Shown piece after piece: positions 16,830-27,062 of a stretch of DNA of 38,891 nucleotides. Origin of the DNA: Ahrensia sp. (lineage in GTDB: Bacteria; Pseudomonadota; Alphaproteobacteria; Rhizobiales; Rhizobiaceae). The stretch is from contig NZXU01000104.1 in the NCBI GenBank assembly GCA_002698425.1, positions 3,297 through 42,187 on the forward strand, read 5' to 3'. Numbering within the stretch: position 1 is the stretch's first letter; each line of letters begins with the position of its first letter. Position numbers and translations under genes: made by a program. The notes beneath the pieces were generated by a model that saw only the letters and a program-made list of their open reading frames with translations, made no database searches and was not told where the DNA came from.

Positions 16830-19526
16830 TCACTGCGGTTTCGTTACCAGGCCTTTAAGCCGGTAGAGTGTCTCGAGGGCCTCGCGCGGCGTCATCTCGT
16901 CGGGGACGAGGCTGTCGACCGCGGCATCGAGCGCGCTGTTGCCGGCCGGTTTCTTCGGCTCGTGGCGGATTTCGGCGGAAAAAAGCGGAAGATCGTCGAC
17001 GAGTTTCGACGCCTTGGAATCGCGCCCTTGCGCCTCCAGCTGGTCGAGGACGTCGCGCGCCCGCGCCACGACGCTTTCCGGCAAGCCGGCGAGCTTTGCG
17101 ACCTGAACGCCATAGGACCGGTCGGCGGCGCCTTTCGTGACCTCATGCAGGAAGATCACGTCGCCCTCCCACTCCTTCACCCGCATGGTGACATTATGGA
17201 GATTTGCGAGTGTCTCGGCGAGCGCGGTCAATTCGTGGAAGTGGGTGGCGAAAAGCGTCCGGCAGCGGTTCTTCGCATGCAGATGCTCGACCGTCGCCCA
17301 GGCGATCGACAACCCGTCGAAGGTCGAGGTGCCGCGCCCGATCTCGTCCAGGATCACGAGCGACCGGTCGCCCGCCTGGTTGAGTATCGCGGCCGTTTCC
17401 ACCATTTCCACCATGAAGGTCGAGCGGCCGCGCGCCAGGTCGTCCGATGCGCCGACGCGGCTGAACAGCCGGTCGACCACGCCGACATGGGCGCTGCCCG
17501 CCGGGACGAAGGAGCCCGTTTGCGCAAGAATGGCGATCAGCGCGTTCTGGCGCAGGAAGGTCGACTTGCCGCCCATGTTCGGGCCGGTCAGGAGCCAGAT
17601 CGCGCCCTGTTCGCCGCCGTCTTCCGGAGACAGGTCGCAATCATTCGCCACGAAGGGATGCGCCGCCTGCTTGCGCAGCGCCTGTTCGACCACCGGATGC
17701 CGCCCGCCGACGACCGCGAAGGTCCGGCTGTCATCCACTCGCGGGCGGCAATAGCCCTCCGATTCCGCCAGTCGCGCCAGCGCGATCGACACGTCGACGG
17801 CCGATAGTGCCTGCGCCGCGTCGCGGATCGCGTCGGCGGCTTCGATGATCTCTTGCTGCAGCCGGTCGAAGATCCCCAGTTCGATGGACAGCGCCCGGTC
17901 GGCGGCATCGGCGATCCGGCTCTCCAGGTCGGCCAGTTCCGTCGTCGTGAAACGCATCGCGTTGGCCAGCGTCTGGCGATGGATGAACCGCCCCTTGGCC
18001 TCGTCGGTCCCCGTCAGCGCCTCGGAATTCTGCTGCGTCACCTCGATGAAGTAGCCGAGCACGTTGTTGTACTTGATCTTCAGCGATTTCACGCCGGTCT
18101 CGTCGATATACTGGCTCTGCAGCCCGGCGATCACCTTGCGCGACTGGTCGCGCAGCGCCCGCATATCGTCCAGCTCTTCGTGGTAGCCGGCGCGCACGAA
18201 GCCGCCGTCGCGTTTCATCAGCGGCACGTCTTCGTCGAGCGCGCGGCGAAGATGGTCGCTCAGAGCCCGGGGCACCGCGGAAAGCTGGACCGCCGCTCGC
18301 CCTAGTTCCTCCGGAAGCGCGGCCTCGGCAAGCAGCGCGCAGGCCTGCGCGGCGGCCTGCAACCCTTCGCCGATGGCGGCGAGATCGCGCGGTCCGCCGC
18401 GATTGAGCGACAGCCGCGACAGCGCCCGCGGCATGTCCGGGGTCGACTTCAAGAGGTCGCGCAGCCTTTCCGTCAGCACATCGTCGCCGCCCAGGAAGAA
18501 AGCGATGGAATCGAGGCGTTCATTGATCGCGGTGACGTTGGTCAGCGGTGAGCGCAGCCTTTCCGCCAGCAAGCGCGCACCGCCGCCCGTGATCGTCCGG
18601 TCGATCGCCTTGAGCAGACTGCCCTGCCGCGATCCCGACAGCGTGCGTTCGATTTCGAGGTTGGCCCGCGTCGCCGGATCGATGAACAGTGTCGAGCCGG
18701 CATCCTCGCGTTCCGGGCGCTGCAGGACCGGGCGCTCCGAGATCTGCGTGCGTTCGACATAGGCAAGCGCCCCCGCAGCGGCCGCCAGTTCGGCGCGGCT
18801 GAACTCGCCGAACCCGTCCAGAGTCTGCACCGCATAGAACCGCGCCAGCCTGTCATGCGCGTTGGCGCTGTCGAAGAAGCTCGAGGGCAGCGGCGACACG
18901 GCTAGCCCCAGCTGATCGAAGACCGGTCGCAGCATCTCGTCGGCGAAAACGCTCTCGGCGACCGTGATCTCGCGCGGGCCGATACGAAGAATATCGGACA
19001 GCAGCCTTTCCGGCGCGGTCGCCGCGATGCGGAACTGGCCCGTCGAGATGTCGATCCAGGCGAGCGCGAGTTCCGGGCCGGCGCCCGATTTCGTACGGCC
19101 GACAGCCATGAAATAGCTGCTTTCCGAAGGGTCGAGCAGCTTTTCCTCGGTGATCGTGCCGGGGGTGACCAGCCGCGTCACGTCGCGCTTGACCACCGAT
19201 TTGGATCCGCGCTTCTTGGCTTCGGCCGGGTCTTCCAGCTGTTCGCAGACCGCGACGCGGAAGCCCTTGCCGATCAGTTTCTGCAGATAGTCGTCGGCGG
19301 CATGGACGGGCACGCCGCACATCGGAATGTCTTCGTCGAGGTGCTTTCCGCGCTTGGTGAGCGTGATGCCGAGCGCCCGCGAGGCGATCTCGGCATCCTC
19401 GAAAAACAGCTCGTAGAAATCGCCCATCCGGTAGAACAGAAGCGAGTCCGGATTGGCCGCCTTGATCTCCAGATACTGCGCCATCATCGGCGTCGGTGCA
19501 GGCGCCTGTGTGTTCGTGGTGAGCAT
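16830..19526 (-). CDS. mutS: DNA mismatch repair protein MutS
   Basis: Recognises base mismatches and small loops and starts mismatch repair with MutL. The 898 residues contain the mismatch-reading Phe-x-Glu motif (F37-Y-E39 in [12 protein letters not shown]), the connector, lever and clamp domains, and the ABC-type ATPase with Walker [10 protein letters not shown] (648-656) and Walker [17 protein letters not shown] (723-738). The ATG at 19526 gives [21 protein letters not shown]; the conserved part begins at about residue 11. It is transcribed divergently from maeB across a 120-bp gap and lies upstream of glnD, which may have its own promoter. Complete and intact. Confidence 0.97.
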   Translation of the reverse strand: MLTTNTQAPAPTPMMAQYLEIKAANPDSLLFYRMGDFYELFFEDAEIASRALGITLTKRGKHLDEDIPMCGVPVHAADDYLQKLIGKGFRVAVCEQLEDPAEAKKRGSKSVVKRDVTRLVTPGTITEEKLLDPSESSYFMAVGRTKSGAGPELALAWIDISTGQFRIAATAPERLLSDILRIGPREITVAESVFADEMLRPVFDQLGLAVSPLPSSFFDSANAHDRLARFYAVQTLDGFGEFSRAELAAAAGALAYVERTQISERPVLQRPEREDAGSTLFIDPATRANLEIERTLSGSRQGSLLKAIDRTITGGGARLLAERLRSPLTNVTAINERLDSIAFFLGGDDVLTERLRDLLKSTPDMPRALSRLSLNRGGPRDLAAIGEGLQAAAQACALLAEAALPEELGRAAVQLSAVPRALSDHLRRALDEDVPLMKRDGGFVRAGYHEELDDMRALRDQSRKVIAGLQSQYIDETGVKSLKIKYNNVLGYFIEVTQQNSEALTGTDEAKGRFIHRQTLANAMRFTTTELADLESRIADAADRALSIELGIFDRLQQEIIEAADAIRDAAQALSAVDVSIALARLAESEGYCRPRVDDSRTFAVVGGRHPVVEQALRKQAAHPFVANDCDLSPEDGGEQGAIWLLTGPNMGGKSTFLRQNALIAILAQTGSFVPAGSAHVGVVDRLFSRVGASDDLARGRSTFMVEMVETAAILNQAGDRSLVILDEIGRGTSTFDGLSIAWATVEHLHAKNRCRTLFATHFHELTALAETLANLHNVTMRVKEWEGDVIFLHEVTKGAADRSYGVQVAKLAGLPESVVARARDVLDQLEAQGRDSKASKLVDDLPLFSAEIRHEPKKPAGNSALDAAVDSLVPDEMTPREALETLYRLKGLVTKPQ

Positions 19527-19646
19527 GTCTCGTGCGCTGGTTCGGCGTTTCCCGAGTCATAGTCGCGTTTACAGACCGGGCAAATAGCCTTACGACAAGC
19601 TCCCCACTTTGTTTGGGACAACGATAAAAAACGGACGGAAACGCCC

Positions 19647-21947
19647 ATGCCGAAATCCCCGAAGCCTGCGCCCGGCGCAGGGGCTGATGCGCGTCCGCGC
19701 GTCATCGAGCAGGAAGCGCTGGATTTTCATGCGCGCGGACGCCCCGGCAAGCTCGAGATCAATCCGACCAAGCCGATGGCGACGCAGCGCGACCTGTCGC
19801 TGGCCTATTCGCCGGGCGTCGCCGTGCCGGTCAAGGCGATCGCGGAGGACCCGTCCAAGGCCTTCGACTATACGGCGCGCGGCAACATGGTCGCGGTCAT
19901 CACCAACGGATCCGCCATCCTCGGCCTCGGCGATCTCGGCGCGCTCGCATCGAAGCCGGTGATGGAAGGCAAGGCCGTCCTGTTCAAGCGTTTTGCCGAT
20001 GTCGATTCCATCGACCTCGAAGTCGACACGAAGGACATCGACGCCTTCGTCAACTGTGTGCGCCTGCTCGGCCCGTCATTCGGCGGCATCAATCTGGAGG
20101 ACATCAAGGCGCCGGATTGTTTCATCATCGAGCAGCGGCTGCGAGAGGAGATGGACATCCCCGTCTTCCACGACGACCAGCACGGCACCGCGATCATCGC
20201 GGCCGCCGGCCTGATCAACGCGCTGCATCTGACCGGCCGCGACCTGAAGACGGCCAAGGTCGTCTGCAACGGCGCCGGCGCGGCCGCCATTGCCTGTATC
20301 GAACTGATCAAGTCGATGGGCGTGCGGCATGAGAACGTCATCCTGTGTGACACCAAGGGCGTCATCTATCAGGGCCGTTCCACGGGTCTGAACCAGTGGA
20401 AGTCGGCGCACGCGGTCAAGACCGACCGGCGCTCGCTCGCCGAAGCGCTCGACGGGGCCGACGTATTTCTCGGCTTGTCGGTGAAGGGCGCGCTCACCGA
20501 CGACATGGTCCGGTCCATGGCTCCCAACCCGATCATCTTCGCCATGGCCAATCCGGATCCGGAGATCACGCCGGAGGAGGTTTCCGCCATTCGCGACGAC
20601 GCCATCATGGCGACCGGCCGCTCGGACTATCCGAACCAGGTCAACAACGTCCTGGGCTTCCCTTACATCTTCCGCGGCGCGCTCGATGTGCGCGCAACCG
20701 AGATCAACGAGGCGATGAAGGCCGCCGCCGCCCAGGCGCTGGCCGAACTCGCGCGCGAGGACGTGCCCGACGATGTCGCCGCCGCCTATGCCGGCAACCG
20801 GCCGAAATTCGGTCCCGGCTACATCATCCCGGTGCCCTTCGACCCGCGTCTGATCTCGGCGATCCCGGTTGCCGTCGCAAGAGCCGCGATGGAGAGCGGC
20901 GTCGCGCGCCGCGAGATCACGGATTTCGAGGAATACGCCCACCAGCTGTCCGCCCGTCGGGACCCGATCGCCTCGTCGCTGCAGCGCATCTACGAGCGGG
21001 TGCGCAAGCATCCCAAGCGCATCGTCTTCACCGAGGGCGAGGAAGAGCAGATGATGCGCGCGGCGGTCTCCTTCGTGAACCAGCAGCTTGGCACCGCCAT
21101 CCTGTTGGGCCGCGAGGATCTGGTCCGCAACACGGCAAAGGAAGCGGGCGTCGAGCTCGACAGGCCGAATATCGAGATCATCAATGCGCGTCTGTCGAAG
21201 CGCAACGGCGTCTATGCGGACTATCTCTACGAGCGTCTGCAGCGCGACGGCTACCTGTTCCGCGATTGCCAGCGCCTGATCAACAATGACCGCAACCACT
21301 TCGCCGCCGCCATGGTCGCGCTTGGCGATGCCGACGGCATGGTCACCGGCGTGACGCGCAACTATTCGACTGCGCTCTCCGATGTTCGCCGCGTCATCGA
21401 CGCGCGACCCGGCCACCGCGTCATCGGGATGTCGCTGGCTCTGTGTCGCGGCCGCACCGTGCTCGTCGCCGATACCGCCGTGCATGACATGCCGACCGCC
21501 GAACAGCTCGCCGACATCGCCGAGGAGGCGGCCGGCCAGGCCCGCCGCATGGGCTACGAGCCGCGCGTCGCCCTGCTTGCCTACTCGACCTTCGGCGATC
21601 CGCCGAGCGAACGGTCGGAGCAGATCAAGCAGGCCGTCCGCATCCTCGACAAGCGCCGCGTCGATTTCGAATATGACGGCGAGATGGCCGCCGATGTGGC
21701 GCTCAATGCCGATCTGATGCGCCAGTACCCGTTCTGCCGCCTGTCGGGTCCCGCCAATGTGCTGATCATGCCGGCGTTCCACTCGGCATCGATTGCGACG
21801 CGAATGCTGCAGGAGCTCGGCGGATCGACGGTGATCGGTCCCTTGCTGGTCGGCCTCAACAAGCCGGTCCAGATCGTCTCGCTCGGAGCCAAGGATGCGG
21901 ATATCGTCAATATGGCGGCGCTTGCCGCCTACAATGCGAATGCGTGA
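19647..21947 (+). CDS. NADP-type malic enzyme with phosphotransacetylase-like C-terminal domain
   Basis: Oxidative decarboxylation of malate to pyruvate, linking the TCA cycle to pyruvate. Residues 1-430 are the malic enzyme: YSPGVAVPV (54-62, catalytic Tyr54), MEGKAVLFK (Lys109), the metal-binding EDIKAPDCF (151-159), FHDDQHGTA (174-182) and the nucleotide fold NGAGAAA (208-214). Residues about 440-766 resemble phosphotransacetylase, a fusion known in rhizobial Dme and Tme and in E. coli MaeB; the tail is thought to be regulatory rather than catalytic. Whether this copy uses NAD (Dme) or NADP (Tme) cannot be settled by eye; neighbourhood next to mutS suggests Tme. The ATG at 19647 follows GGACGGAA. 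Convergent with olsB, 6 bp apart. Confidence 0.92.
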   Translation: MPKSPKPAPGAGADARPRVIEQEALDFHARGRPGKLEINPTKPMATQRDLSLAYSPGVAVPVKAIAEDPSKAFDYTARGNMVAVITNGSAILGLGDLGALASKPVMEGKAVLFKRFADVDSIDLEVDTKDIDAFVNCVRLLGPSFGGINLEDIKAPDCFIIEQRLREEMDIPVFHDDQHGTAIIAAAGLINALHLTGRDLKTAKVVCNGAGAAAIACIELIKSMGVRHENVILCDTKGVIYQGRSTGLNQWKSAHAVKTDRRSLAEALDGADVFLGLSVKGALTDDMVRSMAPNPIIFAMANPDPEITPEEVSAIRDDAIMATGRSDYPNQVNNVLGFPYIFRGALDVRATEINEAMKAAAAQALAELAREDVPDDVAAAYAGNRPKFGPGYIIPVPFDPRLISAIPVAVARAAMESGVARREITDFEEYAHQLSARRDPIASSLQRIYERVRKHPKRIVFTEGEEEQMMRAAVSFVNQQLGTAILLGREDLVRNTAKEAGVELDRPNIEIINARLSKRNGVYADYLYERLQRDGYLFRDCQRLINNDRNHFAAAMVALGDADGMVTGVTRNYSTALSDVRRVIDARPGHRVIGMSLALCRGRTVLVADTAVHDMPTAEQLADIAEEAAGQARRMGYEPRVALLAYSTFGDPPSERSEQIKQAVRILDKRRVDFEYDGEMAADVALNADLMRQYPFCRLSGPANVLIMPAFHSASIATRMLQELGGSTVIGPLLVGLNKPVQIVSLGAKDADIVNMAALAAYNANA

Positions 21948-21953
21948 ACCGCG

Positions 21954-22853
21954 TTAGGAAGCGGTCCTGGCGCCGGGCGCGAAACGGCCCGCATCGGCGC
22001 CGTAATAACGCACATAGCGTTCATTGATCGTGGAGACCGGTAGGATCACCATGACGTCGGTCGTATTGAAAGCCCGGTCGATCACCGAAGTGCCGGCGAA
22101 TTTCGCGCCGATCCGCAAATAGCCCTTGATCAGCGGCGGCATGGCGGCGAGCGCCGCCTTCATGTCGACCGCCTCGACCGGCATCATGTCCATCGAGACG
22201 GACTCGGCGCTTGCCGCATCGACGGCCCATTCGCCCTCGGCGCGGGCATGGTGGTAGAGGAACGACAACGGCAAGGCGTGCGACTGCGCGGTCGCGCCCG
22301 GAAACGAGGCGCAGCCGGTCATCACGTCGATATCGTGACGCAGGCAATAGGCCCAGATTCCCTGCCAGAGCAGTTCGATAGTCCGTTTCGAGCGATAGGC
22401 GGGCATGACGCAGGAGCGGCCGAGTTCGAGGAAGCGCTTTTCCCCGTGGCGCGCCACCAGCGTGCCGATGTCATATTCGTCCGCCGAGTAGAACCCGCCC
22501 GTGCGCGCTGCAACCTCGTCGCGCAGCAGCCGGTAGGTGCCGACGATCTGGTCGGGCGCGTCGCCCGGCAGGGTCGTGTCGAGGACGATCAGGTGGTCGC
22601 ACACGGCGTCGAAACGGTCCTCGTCACGGTCGGTTGCGGCGCTGTCCTGCGAGAAACTGGCGCCCATCTCCTCGCCGAAGACGCGGAAACGCAGCCGCTG
22701 CGCCGCGTCCAGCTCCGCCGGGTCGGCGATCAGCCGCGTCTGCAATGCGCCGATTTCCCCGAGAAGCGTCTTCCCGTATGCGTCGCATCGCGCGGACGAT
22801 GGCGTCGTCTGCGAGCGGCTGTCGGTCAGTGCGGTGGTGTTCGCGATATTCAT
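21954..22853 (-). CDS. olsB: L-ornithine N(alpha)-acyltransferase (lyso-ornithine lipid synthase)
   Basis: First step of ornithine-lipid synthesis: transfers a 3-hydroxyacyl group from acyl carrier protein to ornithine, giving lyso-ornithine lipid. The 299-residue protein belongs to the GNAT-like OlsB family (often mis-named hemolysin): RLRFRVFGEEMGA, FDAVCDHLIVLD, YRLLRDEVA, FYSADEYDI, LELGRSCVMPAYR and GCASFPGA are all typical. The ATG at 22853 follows an AGGGG ribosome site; an upstream in-frame start at 22967 would add 38 residues without family support. It follows the hybrid kinase gene by 121 bp, with a Pho-box-like element in the gap. A PlsC-family gene at 37905 probably supplies the second acyl transfer. 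Confidence 0.87.
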   Translation of the reverse strand: MNIANTTALTDSRSQTTPSSARCDAYGKTLLGEIGALQTRLIADPAELDAAQRLRFRVFGEEMGASFSQDSAATDRDEDRFDAVCDHLIVLDTTLPGDAPDQIVGTYRLLRDEVAARTGGFYSADEYDIGTLVARHGEKRFLELGRSCVMPAYRSKRTIELLWQGIWAYCLRHDIDVMTGCASFPGATAQSHALPLSFLYHHARAEGEWAVDAASAESVSMDMMPVEAVDMKAALAAMPPLIKGYLRIGAKFAGTSVIDRAFNTTDVMVILPVSTINERYVRYYGADAGRFAPGARTAS

Positions 22854-22943
22854 CCTGCAACCCCTTTTAGGCGAAGGGTGTGAAACCGCGCCGTCGCGGT
22901 CGAATCGAACCGCCGGCGATTGGGCTTTCGCTAGACGCCTAAT

Positions 22944-22961
22944 GCGACAATCGCATGACGA
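22944..22961 (-). promoter_or_regulatory. Pho-box-like element upstream of olsB
   Basis: On the minus strand two heptamers in 11-bp register, TCGTCAT (22961-22955) and TTGTCGC (22950-22944), are separated by GCGA. They match the PhoB pattern CTGTCAT-N4-CTGTCAC/T at 5/7 and 5/7. The element is about 90 bp upstream of olsB, overlapping a perfect dyad ATGCGA-CAA-TCGCAT (22942-22956). Ornithine-lipid formation in Sinorhizobium is phosphate- and PhoB-dependent, which makes the position plausible. The match is moderate. Confidence 0.35.
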
Positions 22962-22974
22962 ACTCAAGCCGCTG

Positions 22975-24609
22975 CTACGCTGCCTTGCGGTTCAGACGGG
23001 CGATCTGGGCGTTGAATTCGTCGGGTTCGAGCGGCTTTGTCAGGATGCCGTCCGCGCCCGCATTGATCACAGCGATATGGGTTTCCGGCAGCACGTCGGC
23101 GGTCAATGCCAGGATCGGCACGGGCGCGAGCCCGGCTTCGTCCTCATGGCGGCGCACCGCCGAGATGGCGTCGACCCCGTCGAGCACCGGCATGTGCAGG
23201 TCCATGAGCACGATATCGAATGGCGTCGCATCGCGGCTTTCGCGCACCGCGTCGACGGCGGCCGCTCCGTTTTCGACATGGTCGACCCGGTGCCCGAGCT
23301 TTTCCAGCATGCGCAGCGTCAGCAAAGAGTTCACCGGATTGTCTTCGGCCACCAGGACCTTCAGCCCGGTCAGGGCGGGCAGCACCGGGCGGCGTGCGGA
23401 TTTTAGCGATGGCCGGTTGCCGGCGGACGTCACCTCCGGGCTGGCGACAACGCGCATCAGGGTGCTGGGGCGCACGGGCCGGGTCAGGAAGGCATGGCCC
23501 GCCTCCTTGAACTCCGCACCTGTCGAGCCGCGGTCTTCGGCCTCGATCAGCGCGACAAGCCGCGCGGGGATCTCGTCGAGATCGAGAAAGGCGCCCGCGC
23601 CCCCCGCGATCCGGTTGTCGATGATCAGGGTCGCTTCGCCGGAGACCTTGAGGCATGTCGCGAGGGCCGCGTCGCGATCCGAGAAGATGTGAACGTCCGC
23701 CCCGGCGTCCTTGAGTTCACGGCGCAACAGGCCGGCTTCGATCGTGTTCGGGCTGAGGATGGCGATTTCACGGCCGCTCAGGTCGGGCCGGCCGGCCTCC
23801 ATGCGCTGGGGGTCGGCGACCGGAAAGCGGATGGTGAAACAGGATCCCTTGCCGCTCTCGCTGGTCAGCGCGATCGCGCCGCCGGCGGCCTCGACGATCC
23901 GTTTCGAGATGGCGAGGCCCAGCCCGATGCCTTCATGCGGCCGGTCATAGCCGAATTGCGCCTGCTCGAACTCGCCGAAGATGCGGCCCTGATCCGCGAG
24001 CGCGATGCCCGCGCCGGTGTCGCGCACGGCGAATTCCAGCACGCCGCTCTCATAACCGACCGAAACAGCGATCCCGCCTGTATCGGTGAACTTCACCGCA
24101 TTGCCGATGATATTGGTCAGCACCTGGCGCAAGCGGCCCGCATCGAAGACGGCGCTGTCCGGAACGTTTGGCGCGAGATGGTAGCCGAGATCGATCCCCT
24201 TGGCGTAGGCGCGCCCGCACAGCATCTCCGCGACCCCGCCGACCAGCGGCGCGATTGCGCCGCGCTGCGGGTGGAATTCCAGATCGCCGGCCTCGAAGCG
24301 GGCGAACTCCATCAGATCGTTGACCAGCGTCAGCAGCGATTCGCTCGAACCGGTGATGGCCTCGACATAGTTCTGCTGTTCCGGCGTGAGCTCGGTATCG
24401 GCAAGCAGCTTGCCCATGCCGATGATGCCGTTCAGCGGCGTGCGGATCTCGTGGCTGGTCATCGCCAGGAAGCGCGACTTCGCCCGGTTGGCCCGCTCGG
24501 CGTCCTCGCGGGCGCGCCGCATGGCGTCGACGTCGCGCCGCGGCGTCGACAGGCCCGCCAGCACGTTGCCGGCGCGATCGAGCGCACGCTTGAAAAAGCC
24601 CTGGTCCAT
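22975..24609 (-). CDS. Soluble hybrid sensor histidine kinase with degenerate and canonical receiver domains
   Basis: Cytoplasmic hybrid kinase of 544 residues with no membrane helix and no recognisable sensor domain: a short coiled coil (about 25-45) leads straight into the dimerisation domain. His53 lies in the H-box [12 protein letters not shown]. The ATPase domain has NIIGNAVKF (166-174), RDTGAGI (196-202) and GIGLGLAI (227-234). Residues about 279-390 look like a receiver lacking its N-terminal acidic pair and conserved Lys. Residues about 416-540 are a full receiver: LVAEDN, phospho-acceptor Asp470 ([12 protein letters not shown]) and Lys525. It precedes olsB on the same strand. Output partner and signal are unknown; a phosphotransfer protein would be expected elsewhere. 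Confidence 0.9.
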   Translation of the reverse strand: MDQGFFKRALDRAGNVLAGLSTPRRDVDAMRRAREDAERANRAKSRFLAMTSHEIRTPLNGIIGMGKLLADTELTPEQQNYVEAITGSSESLLTLVNDLMEFARFEAGDLEFHPQRGAIAPLVGGVAEMLCGRAYAKGIDLGYHLAPNVPDSAVFDAGRLRQVLTNIIGNAVKFTDTGGIAVSVGYESGVLEFAVRDTGAGIALADQGRIFGEFEQAQFGYDRPHEGIGLGLAISKRIVEAAGGAIALTSESGKGSCFTIRFPVADPQRMEAGRPDLSGREIAILSPNTIEAGLLRRELKDAGADVHIFSDRDAALATCLKVSGEATLIIDNRIAGGAGAFLDLDEIPARLVALIEAEDRGSTGAEFKEAGHAFLTRPVRPSTLMRVVASPEVTSAGNRPSLKSARRPVLPALTGLKVLVAEDNPVNSLLTLRMLEKLGHRVDHVENGAAAVDAVRESRDATPFDIVLMDLHMPVLDGVDAISAVRRHEDEAGLAPVPILALTADVLPETHIAVINAGADGILTKPLEPDEFNAQIARLNRKAA

Positions 24610-24702
24610 GGGCCTTGCCTAGCACGACGCGGTTAGCGCCCGATTGAACCGGCCGTTAAAACTGTCGCGATCCGTCCCGAATTGACCTATTTGGCCATGT
24701 CT

Positions 24703-25698
24703 TTACCTGGCCATGTCGATGACCACGCGCCCGCGCACCTTGCCGTCGAGGATCCCGTGCGCCGTGTCGATGATCTCGTCGAACCCGATCGTCGTCGACA
24801 GGGCGGCGAGTTTCCCGGCGTCGAGATCGGTCGCGATACGGGACCATGCCTCTTCGCGCAGCGCCTTCGGGGCCATCACGGAATCGATGCCAAGCAGCGA
24901 GACGCCGCGCAGGATAAAGGGCATCACGGTCGCCGGAAGGTCGAAGCCCTGGGCGAGGCCGCAGGCCGAGACCGCGCCGCCATACATGGTCTGCGCCAGC
25001 AGGTTGGCGAGAGTCGTCGAGCCGACCGAGTCGATCGCCGCCGCCCAGCGTTCCTTGCCGAGCGGCCGGCCCGGCTCCGAGAGTTCGGCCCGGTCGATGA
25101 TCTCGGCGGCGCCGAGGCCTTTCAGATAATCTTCTTCCGATGTCCGCCCGGTTGAGGCGATGACGTGGTAGCCGAGCTTGGCAAGCAGCGCGATCGCCAC
25201 CGATCCGACGCCGCCCGACGCGCCCGTCACCGCCACCGGGCCGCGATCCGGCGTGATGCCGTGGCGTTCCAGCGCCATGACGGACAGCATGGCCGTGTAG
25301 CCGGCAGTGCCGACGGCCATGGCGTCGAGCGCGCTCATGCCCTCGGGCCGTGCGATCAGCCAGTCGCCCTTGACGCGCGACTTGCCCGCATAGGCGCCGT
25401 AATGGGTCTCGCCGGTGCCCCAGCCATTCAGGATCACCTTGTCGCCGGGCTTCCAGTCGGGATGGTCCGAGCTTTCGACCGTGCCGGCGAAATCGATGCC
25501 GGGGATCATCGGCCAGTGCCGCACCACCGGCGACTTGCCGGTGATCGCGAGCCCGTCCTTGTAGTTGACCGTCGACGCCTCGACATTGACGACGACGTCG
25601 CCCTCCATCAGGTCGTCGACCGCCAGCGTCTCGACAGTGACGGATTGCTTCTTGTCCTCGTCGCGCGAGATCAGGATTGCCTTGAAAGTGTCGGCCAT
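24703..25698 (-). CDS. acuI: Zinc-free medium-chain oxidoreductase, acrylyl-CoA reductase (AcuI/YhdH) family
   Basis: Predicted NADPH-dependent enzyme that reduces acrylyl-CoA to propionyl-CoA or detoxifies related enones. The 331 residues match AcuI/YhdH: VNYKDGLAITGKSPVVR (about 45-60), PGIDFAGTV (66-74), NGWGTGETHYGAYA (91-104) and the nucleotide-binding TGASGGVGS (158-166). Catalytic zinc cysteines are absent, as expected. The start ATG at 25698 follows GGAGGACACC. It lies 33 bp after lspA on the same strand. In marine alphaproteobacteria AcuI handles the acrylate from DMSP, but no DMSP lyase or transporter is present here, so a general housekeeping role is as likely. Confidence 0.9.
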   Translation of the reverse strand: MADTFKAILISRDEDKKQSVTVETLAVDDLMEGDVVVNVEASTVNYKDGLAITGKSPVVRHWPMIPGIDFAGTVESSDHPDWKPGDKVILNGWGTGETHYGAYAGKSRVKGDWLIARPEGMSALDAMAVGTAGYTAMLSVMALERHGITPDRGPVAVTGASGGVGSVAIALLAKLGYHVIASTGRTSEEDYLKGLGAAEIIDRAELSEPGRPLGKERWAAAIDSVGSTTLANLLAQTMYGGAVSACGLAQGFDLPATVMPFILRGVSLLGIDSVMAPKALREEAWSRIATDLDAGKLAALSTTIGFDEIIDTAHGILDGKVRGRVVIDMAR

Positions 25699-25731
25699 GG
25701 TGTCCTCCCGTTTGGGTTCCGGAAATTGGGT

Positions 25732-26217
25732 TCAGTCGGCTTTTTCGATAGCCCGCTCGCGCCGCCAGATCAGGAACTCGTCCAGTATGATCAGCCCGGC
25801 GCCGATTGTGATCGCCGCATCGGCGAGGTTGAAGACCGCGAACGACCAGACGGGCGTATGGAAGAGGAAATAGTCGATCACATAGCCATACATGGCGCGA
25901 TCGACCAGGTTGCCCACCGCGCCGCCGATCACCAGCGCGAAGCCGAGATGCGCTACGACCCGGTCCGCCGGGCTGGAACGCCACAGCCACAGGACGAAGG
26001 CGATCACGCCGAGGCTGATCGCGATCAGCGGCAGCGGCCCGAGACCCCAAAGGAGCGAAAACGCGATGCCCTGATTATGCGTGCGGAACAGCGCGAAGAA
26101 GGGCAGCAGGTCGATCGTCTCCTGGTACGACATGAACCGTTCGACCAGGATCTTGCTCAACCGGTCGGCGGCGACGACCAGCCCGATGGCGGTTGCCGCC
26201 GGCAGAAGCCTTTTCAT
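25732..26217 (-). CDS. lspA: Lipoprotein signal peptidase (signal peptidase II)
   Basis: Inner-membrane aspartyl protease that removes signal peptides from prolipoproteins after lipid attachment. It has 161 residues and four predicted membrane helices. The two catalytic boxes are present: [16 protein letters not shown] with Asp115 and FNLADA with Asp133. An early basic DRLSK replaces the common DQxTK. The ATG at 26217 overlaps the upstream methyltransferase stop by 4 bases (ATGA), so the longer upstream reading frame is not real. It is translationally coupled to trmH, an unusual partner; the usual neighbour ileS is absent. Confidence 0.95.
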   Translation of the reverse strand: MKRLLPAATAIGLVVAADRLSKILVERFMSYQETIDLLPFFALFRTHNQGIAFSLLWGLGPLPLIAISLGVIAFVLWLWRSSPADRVVAHLGFALVIGGAVGNLVDRAMYGYVIDYFLFHTPVWSFAVFNLADAAITIGAGLIILDEFLIWRRERAIEKAD

Positions 26218-27062
26218 GATGCCTCTCCGTCGAATGTCAGCGCATGGCGGCGAATCTCGAACAGGCTGACACCGGTCGCGATGGCGAGATTGAGCGAGTC
26301 GGCCCGCCCCGCCTGCGGGATCTTGATCAACACGGTGCAGGCCGCTGCGAGCTCGTCGGTCAGCCCGGCTTGCTCGTTGCCCATCAGCAGCAGCACCGGC
26401 TTTTCGGTATAGTCCGGCTTGCGGTAATCGACCGCGCCCTTCAGATGCGTGCCGGCGATCATGCCCGGCCATTTGCCCGTGAACCCTGTGAAATCGGATT
26501 CGTTCATTTTCGCCAGGGGGACGGCGAAGATCGAGCCCATCGTCGCACGCACGGTTTCCGTCGCGAACGGGTCGGTCGTCTGCCCGACAAGGATAACGCC
26601 CTTCGCGCCGACCGCGTCGGCGGTGCGGATGATCGTGCCGAGATTGCCGGGATCGCGGACCCGGTCGAGCGCCACCCAGACATCGTTCCCGGCCGGGCGG
26701 ATCGCCGCCGGCGCGGTCCAGCGCTGCTCGAAAACGCCCATCACCATCTGCGGATTGTCGCGCCGCGCGATCGCGCCCAGCACCTTCTCCGAGACGATCA
26801 GAACGTCAGCGCCCTTCGCAAGGCAGCGCGCGGCGAGTTTCTCGACATTCTCCTGGCCCCGTCCGGCCTTGGCGTAGATCAGCGTGCGGATCGTCCAGCC
26901 ATTCTCGATCGCGTCGATGACGAGTTTCATGCCTTCCGCGAGGAAGGCGCCCGTCTCGTCGCGATGCCGTTTCTTTTCGAGAAGCCTCATATCCTTGATG
27001 ATCGGGTTGGAGAGGCTGGTGACCTCCTTCACCCGCCCCGGCGCGCGGATCGTTTCGGTCAT
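26214..27062 (-). CDS. TrmH/SpoU-family RNA 2'-O-methyltransferase
   Basis: Knotted (SPOUT) methyltransferase that methylates ribose 2'-OH groups in rRNA or tRNA. The 282 residues comprise a SpoU substrate-binding domain (about 12-110) and the catalytic domain with motif 1 [18 protein letters not shown] (133-150), motif 2 [11 protein letters not shown] (224-234) and motif 3 [15 protein letters not shown] (248-262). The target nucleotide (RlmB-like G2251 or another) cannot be told from sequence. Start and stop both overlap neighbours by 4 bases: ATG 27062 overlaps the upstream methyltransferase and the stop overlaps lspA, so the three are translated as a unit. Confidence 0.92.
   Translation of the reverse strand: MTETIRAPGRVKEVTSLSNPIIKDMRLLEKKRHRDETGAFLAEGMKLVIDAIENGWTIRTLIYAKAGRGQENVEKLAARCLAKGADVLIVSEKVLGAIARRDNPQMVMGVFEQRWTAPAAIRPAGNDVWVALDRVRDPGNLGTIIRTADAVGAKGVILVGQTTDPFATETVRATMGSIFAVPLAKMNESDFTGFTGKWPGMIAGTHLKGAVDYRKPDYTEKPVLLLMGNEQAGLTDELAAACTVLIKIPQAGRADSLNLAIATGVSLFEIRRHALTFDGEAS

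Noticed and set aside
24656..26050. A 464-codon minus-strand frame overlapping acuI and lspA
   Set aside because: Different frame of the same strand as acuI and lspA, both of which have full family motifs.
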